From positions 1,726 to 16,075 of the forward strand of contig VFMC01000230.1 in assembly GCA_006515795.1 (NCBI GenBank): DNA of 14,350 nucleotides. Direction: 5' to 3'. This document shows positions 8,503 to 14,350 of the stretch, piece after piece; within the stretch, counting starts at the first letter, position 1; each line of letters starts with the position of its first letter. The notes below the pieces were generated by a model. It made no database searches and was not told where the DNA came from. It worked only from the letters and a program-made list of their open reading frames with translations. The DNA is from Acidimicrobiaceae bacterium (GTDB taxonomy: Bacteria; Actinomycetota; Acidimicrobiia; Acidimicrobiales; Ilumatobacteraceae). Position numbers and translations under genes: made by a program.

Positions 8503-8991
8503 GTGCAACCGAACACGTTGATCTTCGTCGATTTCCCGTCGGATGATGTCGAGGCCTGTGCGAGCTTCTACGGAGATGTGTTCGGTTGGGAGGTGCAGGG
8601 GCGCCCCGCCGGCGTGTTCCACCGCGGCGTGCCTGGCGGCTTCTTCCCGCTCGAGGACGGGTCGCCGTCGACCGTCGGCAACCTCCACGTCGGCTTCAAC
8701 GATGTGCGGAACTGCCGCCCGCATCCCGACCCGATGGGGGTCGAGCCGCGCCACCTCGCCCGTGACGGACGCGGCGTGCGGGTGTGGATCCTCGTCAGCG
8801 ACGACGACAGCGAGGATGCCATCTTGGGTCGCGCCGAGCAGCACGGGGCGACCATCCTGTGGCGGCGTCACTACTGGGCCGAGTTCAACGGCTTCAACGG
8901 CGCCTTCGAGGATCCATGGGGTACGACCGTCGTGCTGTGGACCAAGGCCGGGACCGATCCGGTCATCCCGGAGGAGTACACGAGTGAGTGA
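8503..8991 (+). CDS. VOC (glyoxalase/dioxygenase-fold) protein 1
   Basis: Vicinal-oxygen-chelate fold protein of 162 residues. The N-terminal beta-alpha-beta unit (NTLIFVDFPSDDVEACASFYGDVFGWE) and the end of the second module (FNGFNGAFEDPWGTTVVLWTK) are characteristic. In between lies GVFHRGVPGGFFPLEDGSP, common in a subgroup of uncharacterised VOC proteins. The usual metal-binding triad is not obvious, so an enzymatic role in glyoxalase or extradiol chemistry is not proven. GTG at 8503 is chosen because the conserved domain begins right after it and a -10 box stands six bases before it; an in-frame ATG at 8464 would add 13 residues with no family character. Its TGA overlaps the next GTG start by 8 bp. 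First gene of the plus-strand operon that faces the Rieske gene. Confidence 0.85.
   Translation: MQPNTLIFVDFPSDDVEACASFYGDVFGWEVQGRPAGVFHRGVPGGFFPLEDGSPSTVGNLHVGFNDVRNCRPHPDPMGVEPRHLARDGRGVRVWILVSDDDSEDAILGRAEQHGATILWRRHYWAEFNGFNGAFEDPWGTTVVLWTKAGTDPVIPEEYTSE
8970..8976 (+). promoter_or_regulatory. Strong ribosome binding site for VOC protein 2
   Basis: GGAGGAG inside the last codons of VOC1, seven bases before the GTG at 8984. It decides the start of VOC2, which overlaps VOC1. Confidence 0.75.
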
Positions 8992-9454
8992 GACCGAACG
9001 CCACCACCTGCGCCCGGCGTCCGTGCGCTGGACCCACATCGCCTTGCCGGCGACCGATATGGACCGCTCGATCGAGTGGTACCAGAGCTACACGCCGCTG
9101 AGACTGCTCGAGCGTCGCGAGGACGCCGACGGCTACGGTGCTTGGCTCGGTCACCCCGACCAGGGTGACAAGCCGTTCATCTTGGTGCTGGTCAGCTTCT
9201 TCAGGGACCAAGACAAGGGCCGCCAGCCGATCATGGCCCCGTTCGCCCACATCGGCATCGAGATGCCCACCAAGCAGGAGGTCGACGCGGTGGCCGAGAA
9301 GGGTCGTGCCGATGGCTGCCTGGTGTGGGAGCCGCAATGGATGCCGGATCCGATCGGCTACATCTGCGCGTGCACCGATCCCGACGGCAACATGATCGAG
9401 TTCTCGTTCGACCAGGGCGTGTACGAAAAGGCCCAACTGGTCTGGGGTCCGTGA
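8984..9454 (+). CDS. VOC (glyoxalase I-like) protein 2
   Basis: Single-module VOC protein of 156 residues. The metal triad is readable: His18 in RWTHIALPATDM, His89 in FAHIGIEM and Glu139 in DPDGNMIEFSF, the 2-His-1-Glu pattern of glyoxalase I, epimerases and related enzymes. The GTG at 8984 overlaps the end of VOC1 by 8 bp and is fixed by a very strong GGAGGAG (8970-8976) seven bases upstream, inside VOC1. Its own stop overlaps the next start as GTGA. With a complete metal site it is the better candidate of the two VOC proteins for catalysis, perhaps isomerisation or lyase chemistry on a product of the Rieske oxygenase. This role is inferred from context only. Confidence 0.88.
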   Translation: MSETERHHLRPASVRWTHIALPATDMDRSIEWYQSYTPLRLLERREDADGYGAWLGHPDQGDKPFILVLVSFFRDQDKGRQPIMAPFAHIGIEMPTKQEVDAVAEKGRADGCLVWEPQWMPDPIGYICACTDPDGNMIEFSFDQGVYEKAQLVWGP

Positions 9455-9828
9455 CCCCCGCGGCGGTGTGTGCGGCGTACCTGGCCGCGTTTGCCACGGG
9501 TGACCCCGACGCCGTCACCTCGCTCGTGACCGACGACTTCGTCAACGAGCACACGGCTGCGCTGGGCACCGGTTGCATAGGCAAGCAGGAGTACGCGCGG
9601 CGCGTGCCGGGGTTCCTCGCGGCGATGCCGGGCCTGCGCTACGAGGTCGAGGAGATCATCGCCGACGGTGACAGGGTGGCGGCGGCGTACACGCTCCACA
9701 CGCGCATCAACGACCGCGATGTGGCCGTGCGCGGCATGATGCGCTTCCGCGTGACCGGAGATCGCATCGCCCATCGCACCGACTACTGGGACAGCCTCGT
9801 GTTCAAGGAGCAGGCCGGTTTGGAATGA
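9451..9828 (+). CDS. SnoaL-like / NTF2-fold protein
   Basis: Small protein of 125 residues with the cone-shaped alpha+beta fold of the SnoaL/NTF2 superfamily. The order is AAVCAAYLAAFATGDPDAVTSLVTDDFVNEH (helices and the first strand), GKQEYARRVPGFLAAMPGLRYEVEEIIADGDRVAAAYTLHTRI, then a terminal strand pair with GMMRFRVTGDRIAHRTDYWDSL. Members include polyketide cyclases, isomerases, dehydratases and many ligand-binding proteins, so a reaction cannot be assigned. The GTG at 9451 overlaps the VOC2 stop (GTGA) and its TGA overlaps the next ATG (ATGA), so it is translationally coupled on both sides. The context suggests it acts on the same small molecule as the VOC proteins and the reductase. 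Confidence 0.85.
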   Translation: MTPAAVCAAYLAAFATGDPDAVTSLVTDDFVNEHTAALGTGCIGKQEYARRVPGFLAAMPGLRYEVEEIIADGDRVAAAYTLHTRINDRDVAVRGMMRFRVTGDRIAHRTDYWDSLVFKEQAGLE

Positions 9829-10803
9829 GCACCGCCACCCGTTTCCTCGGTCACAGCGGCATCGAGGTGTCTTCGCTCGCGTTCGGGGCGATGATGTTCG
9901 GCCGCTGGGGGAACACCGACGTCGACGAGTGTCAGCGCATGGTGGTGCGTGCTCTCGATGCCGGTGTCACCCTGTTCGACACGGCCGACATGTACGACGA
10001 CGGCGCGTCCGAGACGATCCTGGGTGAGGCGCTGCGCGGCCATCGCGACACTGTGGTGCTGGCCACCAAGGTCGGCAACCCGATGGGCGGCGACCCCGCG
10101 CGCAGCGGCCTGTCGCGGCGCTGGATCGTGCGGGCCTGCGAGGACAGCCTGCGCCGGCTGCAGGTCGAGCACATCGATCTGTACCAGATGCACCGCCCAG
10201 ACCCCGACACACCGATCGACGAGACGCTGGCCGCGTTCGAGGAGTTGGTGTTGGCCGGAAAGGTGCGCGCCATCGGCACCTCCACGTTCTCGCCTGCTCA
10301 GATCGACGAAGTTGCCGAGCGCGCCACCAACCTGGGCGTGGACGAGCGAGCAGCCGCCGTATTCGGCCCTGGCCCGCGGGATCGAGCGTGAGGTGTTGCC
10401 GGCATGTGCGCGCCATGCGCTCGGGGTGATCGTGTGGGCGCCGTTGAACGGCGGATGGCTGACCGGCAAGTACCAGGGCGTGGTGGTCGACGCCGATTCA
10501 CGCGCTCAGCGCTTCCCCGATCACTTCGATCATGCTCAGGAAGCGATCCGGAGCGAGAAGCGCGCCACGGTCGACGCGTTGGCCCGCATCGCCGACGCCG
10601 CCGGGATGTCGTTGAAGCAGCTCGCGCTCGCATTCGTGCTCGACGACCCCACGATCACCGCGGCGATCATCGGGCCGCGCACACTCGCCCAGCTCGACGA
10701 GCTGCTCACCCTCGGCCCACTCGTGCTGCCCGGCGGCGTGCGCGCCGCGATCGACCTCGTCATCGAACCCGGTCGCAACGTGAACCCCGCCGACGAGGGC
10801 TGA
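9825..10803 (+). pseudogene. Aldo-keto reductase, frameshifted by a small gap
   Basis: NADPH-dependent oxidoreductase of the AKR superfamily (beta/alpha barrel). The first part reads from ATG 9825 and carries the catalytic tetrad Asp52, Tyr57, Lys82 and His123 (FDTADMY, LATKVG, QMHRPDPDT). After NLGVD173 (base 10343) the frame becomes nonsense and stops at 10389-10391. The proper continuation, SEQPPYSALARGIEREVLP through VWAPLNGGWLTGKYQ to VNPADEG, is read in another frame from about 10345 to TGA at 10801-10803. Family members read roughly GLxRFVxEQPPYS here. The 979-bp span needs a number of added bases with remainder 2, and an 8-bp loss encoding RFV fits exactly. The start overlaps the SnoaL-like stop (ATGA). 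If the gap is an assembly error, the gene is a normal full-length AKR of about 328 residues. Confidence 0.85.
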
Positions 10804-10814
10804 TCGACAGCCAG

Positions 10815-10850
10815 CCTGTCGTCGGGCCTGTCTTCGGCCCTGTCTTCGGC
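10815..10850. repeat. Three tandem 12-bp units between convergent genes
   Basis: CCTGTCGTCGGG (10815-10826) is followed by two exact copies of CCTGTCTTCGGC (10827-10838 and 10839-10850). They fill most of the 51-bp gap between the reductase and the amidohydrolase. GGGCC (10824-10828) can pair with GGCCC (10836-10840) across a 7-nt loop, a weak stem without a T-run. A termination role is possible but unproven. Confidence 0.7.
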
Positions 10851-10854
10851 CCAG

Positions 10855-12258
10855 TCAGATGGTGGGGAACTTGGCTCTGTCGGGGAGCCCTGAACGGGCC
10901 GTGATCGACTCACCCATCCGCTGGGCGTCTGCCCACAGCTTCTCCTCGTCGATCGTCGTGCAACGACCGCCCTCCACCACCACCTTGCCGTCGACCAGCA
11001 CGGTGTGCACACCGCGCCCGTCGGCCGACCACACCAGTTGGTTCATCACGTTCAGAAGCGGCCGCCACTCGGGGCGGTCGGTGTCGTGGAGCACGATGTC
11101 GGCCTTGCGGCCCGGCGCCAGCGCGCCGATCTCTTCGTCCATCAGCATCGTGCGTGCCCCGCCCAGGGTGGCCATCTCGTAGGCCTGTTCGGCGGGGAAC
11201 ATCTGTGGGTCGACCCGGGCGTCCTTGAACAGCCCGGCCACGAGGTAGGTGGCGCGCATCAGGTCGCTGTAGTTCGAGGCGTTGTTGCCGTCGGTGCCGA
11301 TGGAGACGTTGATCCCGCGCTGGACCATCTCGGGCATCTTGCCGAACTGAGTGATGCCATAGCTCACCTTCAGCGCCGTGGTGGGGCAGTGGGCCACGCT
11401 CGCGCCGGATTCGGCGATGAGCGCGAGCTCGGCATCGTCGACGCGCACCACATGGGTCATCGCCACGTTGCGGTCCAGGACGCCGATCTCGGCCAGGTGG
11501 ATCATCGGGCGTTGGCCGAACTCGGCGATGAACGTGTCGGGGTCGAGTTGGCTCGGTGACATGTGGAACGACATGCCGACTCCGTGCTGATCGGCGAGCG
11601 CCTTCGCCGCCTTCCACAGAGGATCGCTGCACGTCGTGTGCCCAACCAGGATGCTCCACGCGGCGATCCGGCCACCGGCGTGGGAGCGGTGCTCGTGCAG
11701 TTGGCGGTCGAGGTGGCCGATCGCCGCGTCGGTGGTCTGGCGGTAGACCGAAGGCTCCGGCGGCCGGTCCCACACCCAGCGCCCGACCCTGCCGCGGATG
11801 CCCACCTCGATCAGCCCGTCGACCACCTCGTCGAGAAACCGGATAGTGCCGGCCTCGAGGAAGCAGGTGGTTCCCGAGCGGAGCATCTCCACCGCGGCGA
11901 GCTGTCCCGAGGTGCGCTCCTCGGCGGCGTCGAACAACGAGTACAGCGGGCACAGCCACTCGAACACGTTCTCGACGAACGGGGTGTCGTCGGGGACGTA
12001 ACCGCGGGTGAGCGGTTCGCCGGTGATGTGGATGTGGGTGTTCACCATGCCGGGGGTGACCACGAAGCGGTCGCCGCCGATCGTGCGGGCCGGTGCGTAC
12101 TTGGCCAGCAGTTCGCTCGACCTGCCCACGTCGACGATGGTGGTGCCGCGCACCGCGACCGCGCCGTTGCGGATGATGTCGCGGTGGGCGTTCATGGTCA
12201 CGACCTGGCAACCGTGGATCAGCAGATCGATCGGTCGTGGTGCGGAGTCATCGGTCAT
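10855..12258 (-). CDS. Amidohydrolase 1 (AtzA/TrzN/MtaD-like)
   Basis: Metal-dependent hydrolase of the amidohydrolase superfamily, 467 residues, in the chlorohydrolase/SAH deaminase branch. A beta-sandwich N-terminus (IDLLIHGCQVVTMN...GAVAVRGTTIVDVG) leads to the metal motif NTHIH (His75, His77). Further likely ligands are His232 (SFHMSP), His269 (MTHVVRVDD) and Asp323 (GTDGNNASNYSD). The end (GALAPGRKADIVLHD...PLLNVMNQLVWSADGRGVHTVLVDGK) is typical. The usual glutamate three residues after the third histidine (HxxE in AtzA and TrzN) is absent: His232 is followed by MSP. ATG 12258 is supported by GGAGG six bases upstream. The start overlaps the methyltransferase end by 11 bp. A paralogue lies at 13372. 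The reaction could be deamination, dehalogenation or another hydrolysis; the substrate is unknown. Confidence 0.92.
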   Translation of the reverse strand: MTDDSAPRPIDLLIHGCQVVTMNAHRDIIRNGAVAVRGTTIVDVGRSSELLAKYAPARTIGGDRFVVTPGMVNTHIHITGEPLTRGYVPDDTPFVENVFEWLCPLYSLFDAAEERTSGQLAAVEMLRSGTTCFLEAGTIRFLDEVVDGLIEVGIRGRVGRWVWDRPPEPSVYRQTTDAAIGHLDRQLHEHRSHAGGRIAAWSILVGHTTCSDPLWKAAKALADQHGVGMSFHMSPSQLDPDTFIAEFGQRPMIHLAEIGVLDRNVAMTHVVRVDDAELALIAESGASVAHCPTTALKVSYGITQFGKMPEMVQRGINVSIGTDGNNASNYSDLMRATYLVAGLFKDARVDPQMFPAEQAYEMATLGGARTMLMDEEIGALAPGRKADIVLHDTDRPEWRPLLNVMNQLVWSADGRGVHTVLVDGKVVVEGGRCTTIDEEKLWADAQRMGESITARSGLPDRAKFPTI

Positions 12259-13318
12259 GGCGGTCCTCCATGGGTCGGCCGTGGGGTCCGGAGGCTGGCC
12301 GGGCGGCAACGTAGACCTGGTTGAAGCCGATCGGTTCGAGCAGGCGGATGGCGTGGAACCCGGCCTCGTCAAGCCACCGGCACACCTGCGCGTTGGTGAG
12401 CGTCTCTCCCCGTTCGGTGTTGGCCACCATGGTGAGCCCCATCTGCACGCCGAACGGGTTGTGCTTGCGATCGTTGTCGGCGAAGTAGTCGGCGAGCAGC
12501 AGTTGGCCCTCCGGCTTGAGCGCCTGGAAGGCCCGCGCAACGAGCGCCCGGGCGCGCGCGTGGCCCTCGGTGCGACAGACGTGGCCGAGCACCACCACAT
12601 CGAACGAGCCGGGTTCGAGCTCGATGTGGTGGAAGTCGCCGGGCTGGAACTCGACGCGGTGAGCCAGCCCGCGGTCATCGACGGTGCGCACGGCGAGCTC
12701 GATCACCCCCGGCAGGTCGTTGACCACGGCGGTGCTGCCGGGCGATTGTTCGAGGATCGCGATCGCCCACGGGGCACGGCCGGCGCCGAGATCGAGCACG
12801 CGCAGGTCCGGGCGGCGCGACCATCCGAGCCGCAGCCCGAGCCGTGAGGCGGCGCGCAGCTGGGTGGGGAACGTGGCCTGAACGAGCGGGCGGTAGAACG
12901 CGGCCGGGTCGTCGTCGATCGGCTGGGCCACATGCCCCGTGCGCACCGTGTCGGCCAGCTGCTCCCAGTTCGCGAGTGGGCCCGGGGCCACGCGCACGAG
13001 GGCCGCCATCGAGGCGGGACCATCGGTGCAGAGATACCGTTCGGCTGTCTCGGTCAGCTCGTACACATCGTCGACCTGGTCGAGGAACCCGAAGGTGACG
13101 AGGGCGTCGCACACGTGCTGCAGGTGCCGAGCCGAGACCGACATGTGATCGGCGAGCGGACCGGCCGACGTGGGGCCAAGGAGCGCGATCGCGTCGAACA
13201 CGCCGAGCTCGATGGCCGCCACCAGCGTCCAGTACGAGCCGAACCCCTGAACGATCGCCCAGACCGGACCGGAGGGAGGAGGTTTCCGGTCGCGCCACGG
13301 CCGCCCGACGCGGGCCAT
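12248..13318 (-). CDS. SAM-dependent methyltransferase with winged-helix dimerisation domain
   Basis: Methyltransferase of the O-methyltransferase (caffeate/hydroxyneurosporene type) architecture, 356 residues. Residues about 16-110 form the dimerisation winged helix (VWAIVQGFGSYWTLVAAIELGVFDAI, then YELTETAERYLCTDG). The SAM site is VLDLGAGRA (about 174-182), followed by VVNDLPGVIELA and GDFHHIELEPGSFDVVVLGHV. The His-Asp pair typical of plant-like O-methyltransferases is replaced by HVCRTEGHARA, so the methyl acceptor is uncertain. ATG 13318 is preferred because GAAGG stands eight bases before it; a GTG at 13363 (VTVDSPYPEM...) with GAGG just upstream is a good alternative adding 15 residues. 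The gene is sandwiched between two paralogous amidohydrolases on the same strand and overlaps the downstream one by 11 bp, so they probably act in one pathway. Confidence 0.88.
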   Translation of the reverse strand: MARVGRPWRDRKPPPSGPVWAIVQGFGSYWTLVAAIELGVFDAIALLGPTSAGPLADHMSVSARHLQHVCDALVTFGFLDQVDDVYELTETAERYLCTDGPASMAALVRVAPGPLANWEQLADTVRTGHVAQPIDDDPAAFYRPLVQATFPTQLRAASRLGLRLGWSRRPDLRVLDLGAGRAPWAIAILEQSPGSTAVVNDLPGVIELAVRTVDDRGLAHRVEFQPGDFHHIELEPGSFDVVVLGHVCRTEGHARARALVARAFQALKPEGQLLLADYFADNDRKHNPFGVQMGLTMVANTERGETLTNAQVCRWLDEAGFHAIRLLEPIGFNQVYVAARPASGPHGRPMEDRHDR

Positions 13319-13371
13319 CGTGTGGCCCTTCTTCATCTCCGGGTACGGCGAGTCGACGGTCACGGCCGGCC

Positions 13372-14350
13372 TCAGCGGGCGTCGATCTGTGGCCAGCGAT
13401 GGGGGACCACGATGCCGGCCCGGTCGAGCAACGACTGCTGCATCGCCCCGGCCTCTCGCCACAGGGCCTCGGTGTCCACGGTGACGCACCGGCCGCCGCG
13501 CACCACCTCGCGGCCGGCCACGAACACGTCGCGCACGGACCGACCGTCGGTGCCCCACACGAGTTGCAGGCCGACGTCACCGCGCGGCGTCCAACCCCAA
13601 CCGCTGGCGCTGTGGATCACGACGTCGGCCTGCTTGCCGGGTTCGAGCGAGCCGATGCGGTCGGCCATCCCGATGGCCTCGGCCCCGGCGATGGTGGCTA
13701 GTTCGAACGCCTCGTGAGCGCCGAAGCGCGTCGGATCGATCCGGCTGTCGCGGGCGATGCCGGCGGCGGCAGCAGCAGCGCGCAAGATGTCGGCCACGTC
13801 GCCGGCGTTCGACGCGTCGCACCCGAGCGCGACCCGCCCGCCGCGTTCGACGATGTCGGCATGGCGGCCGGCGCGAGTGACACCCTGGCCGAGGCGCAGG
13901 TACGCCCACGGGCAATATGCGATCGCCGTCCGCGAAGCCAGCACCAGCTCGATCTCGGCTTCGTCGAACCACACGCCGTGGGCGAGCAGCAGGTGCGGCC
14001 CGAGCACGCCGAGGTGGTCGAGGTGCACGACCGGGCGGCGGCCCGTGCGGGCCAGGTAGCGCTCGGGGTCTGACGATGTCGGCGAGAGGTGCATCGTCAT
14101 GTTCACGCCCGACGCCTTCGCCAGGTCGGTTGCGCCCACCAGCAGCTCATCGGATGCCAGATCGTGGCCGACAAGGGTGACCCAGCCCTCGACCAGCCCG
14201 CCGCGGGGGTACTTCGCCACGACGGCCCGCTGCCGATCCAGCACCTCGTCGACCGTGCCCACGAACGGGCCGACGTCGATGTCCCACCCCCAGGTGCCGA
14301 TCGTGCCCCGGATGCCTACGGCCTCCATCGCCTTCACGACCCGATCCGGG
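13372..14350 (-). CDS. Amidohydrolase 2, paralogue of amidohydrolase 1 (5' partial)
   Basis: C-terminal about 325 residues of a second AtzA/MtaD-like amidohydrolase; the beginning, including the HxH motif, lies beyond the right edge. The frame is open through the edge, ahead of the first in-window Met (MKAMEAVGIRGTIGTWGWD). Visible ligand positions are His in MTMHLSP, His in LLAHGVWFDE and Asp in GCDASNAGD. As in amidohydrolase 1, the expected Glu three residues after the third His is replaced by Pro. The end (GSLEPGKQADVVIH...LQLVWGTDGRSVRDVFVAGREVVRGG) aligns closely with its neighbour. The segment equivalent to the paralogue's HCPTTALKVSYGITQ reads YCPWAYLRLGQGVTR, so the substrate pocket probably differs. 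Its TGA lies 8 bp before the alternative GTG start of the methyltransferase. Substrate unknown. Confidence 0.9.
   Translation of the reverse strand, partial: PDRVVKAMEAVGIRGTIGTWGWDIDVGPFVGTVDEVLDRQRAVVAKYPRGGLVEGWVTLVGHDLASDELLVGATDLAKASGVNMTMHLSPTSSDPERYLARTGRRPVVHLDHLGVLGPHLLLAHGVWFDEAEIELVLASRTAIAYCPWAYLRLGQGVTRAGRHADIVERGGRVALGCDASNAGDVADILRAAAAAAGIARDSRIDPTRFGAHEAFELATIAGAEAIGMADRIGSLEPGKQADVVIHSASGWGWTPRGDVGLQLVWGTDGRSVRDVFVAGREVVRGGRCVTVDTEALWREAGAMQQSLLDRAGIVVPHRWPQIDAR

Noticed and set aside
10338..10352. Programmed ribosomal frameshift in the aldo-keto reductase
   Set aside because: There is no slippery sequence, and conserved residues are missing at the junction, which recoding alone would not restore.
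10404..10904. Open frame with repeated GPVF units across the convergent gap
   Set aside because: It is the out-of-frame reading of the reductase end plus the 12-bp repeats, with no start signal or domain.
12259..12678. N-terminal extension of amidohydrolase 1
   Set aside because: These codons overlap the methyltransferase and do not resemble an amidohydrolase; ATG 12258 has a strong GGAGG and starts the beta-sandwich domain.

Overview
The window looks like chromosomal DNA from a high-GC actinobacterium. The evidence is the dnaK-grpE-dnaJ-hspR gene order, a HAIR-type HspR operator in front of dnaK, frequent GTG starts, 4-bp start/stop overlaps and two probable leaderless promoters. The flavour of the proteins suggests Acidimicrobiia, but this is an impression that cannot be tested here. 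Almost every base is coding. The longest gap is the 179-bp divergent region before dnaK.

Layout: (1) 1-2265, plus strand: the end of a three-gene ABC-2 type exporter operon (ATPase cut by the window edge, permease 1 frameshifted, permease 2 intact). (2) 2332-3318, minus strand: a secreted lipoprotein esterase of the PHB depolymerase/feruloyl esterase type. (3) 3386-7381, plus strand: the heat-shock operon dnaK-grpE-dnaJ-hspR, with an HspR operator upstream and its repressor encoded last, giving a closed feedback loop. (4) 7404-8402, minus strand: a Rieske oxygenase, divergent from (5) 8503-10803, plus strand: a tightly overlapped operon of two VOC/glyoxalase-fold proteins, a SnoaL/NTF2-like protein and an aldo-keto reductase (frameshifted). 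The divergent promoter region carries a perfect TGGTC-A-GACCA palindrome. (6) 10855-14350, minus strand: an amidohydrolase, a SAM methyltransferase and a second amidohydrolase (cut by the window edge), read in the order amidohydrolase 2, methyltransferase, amidohydrolase 1. Blocks 4-6 together look like a small-molecule catabolic or modifying neighbourhood of unknown substrate.

The most striking observation is that four otherwise well-conserved genes each lack a short internal piece. DnaK lacks about 31 residues of the substrate-binding beta-domain, in frame. DnaJ lacks about 11 residues of a Gly-rich loop, in frame. ABC permease 1 lacks about 25-30 residues and is frameshifted. The aldo-keto reductase lacks about 8 bp and is frameshifted. 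The flanks on both sides of each gap remain good family sequence. Because a DnaK without its peptide pocket should not work, sequence loss during assembly is the simplest explanation, but real deletions are not excluded. No wholly new biological system could be demonstrated; the best candidate for unexplored biology is the Rieske/VOC/SnoaL/AKR plus paired-amidohydrolase region.
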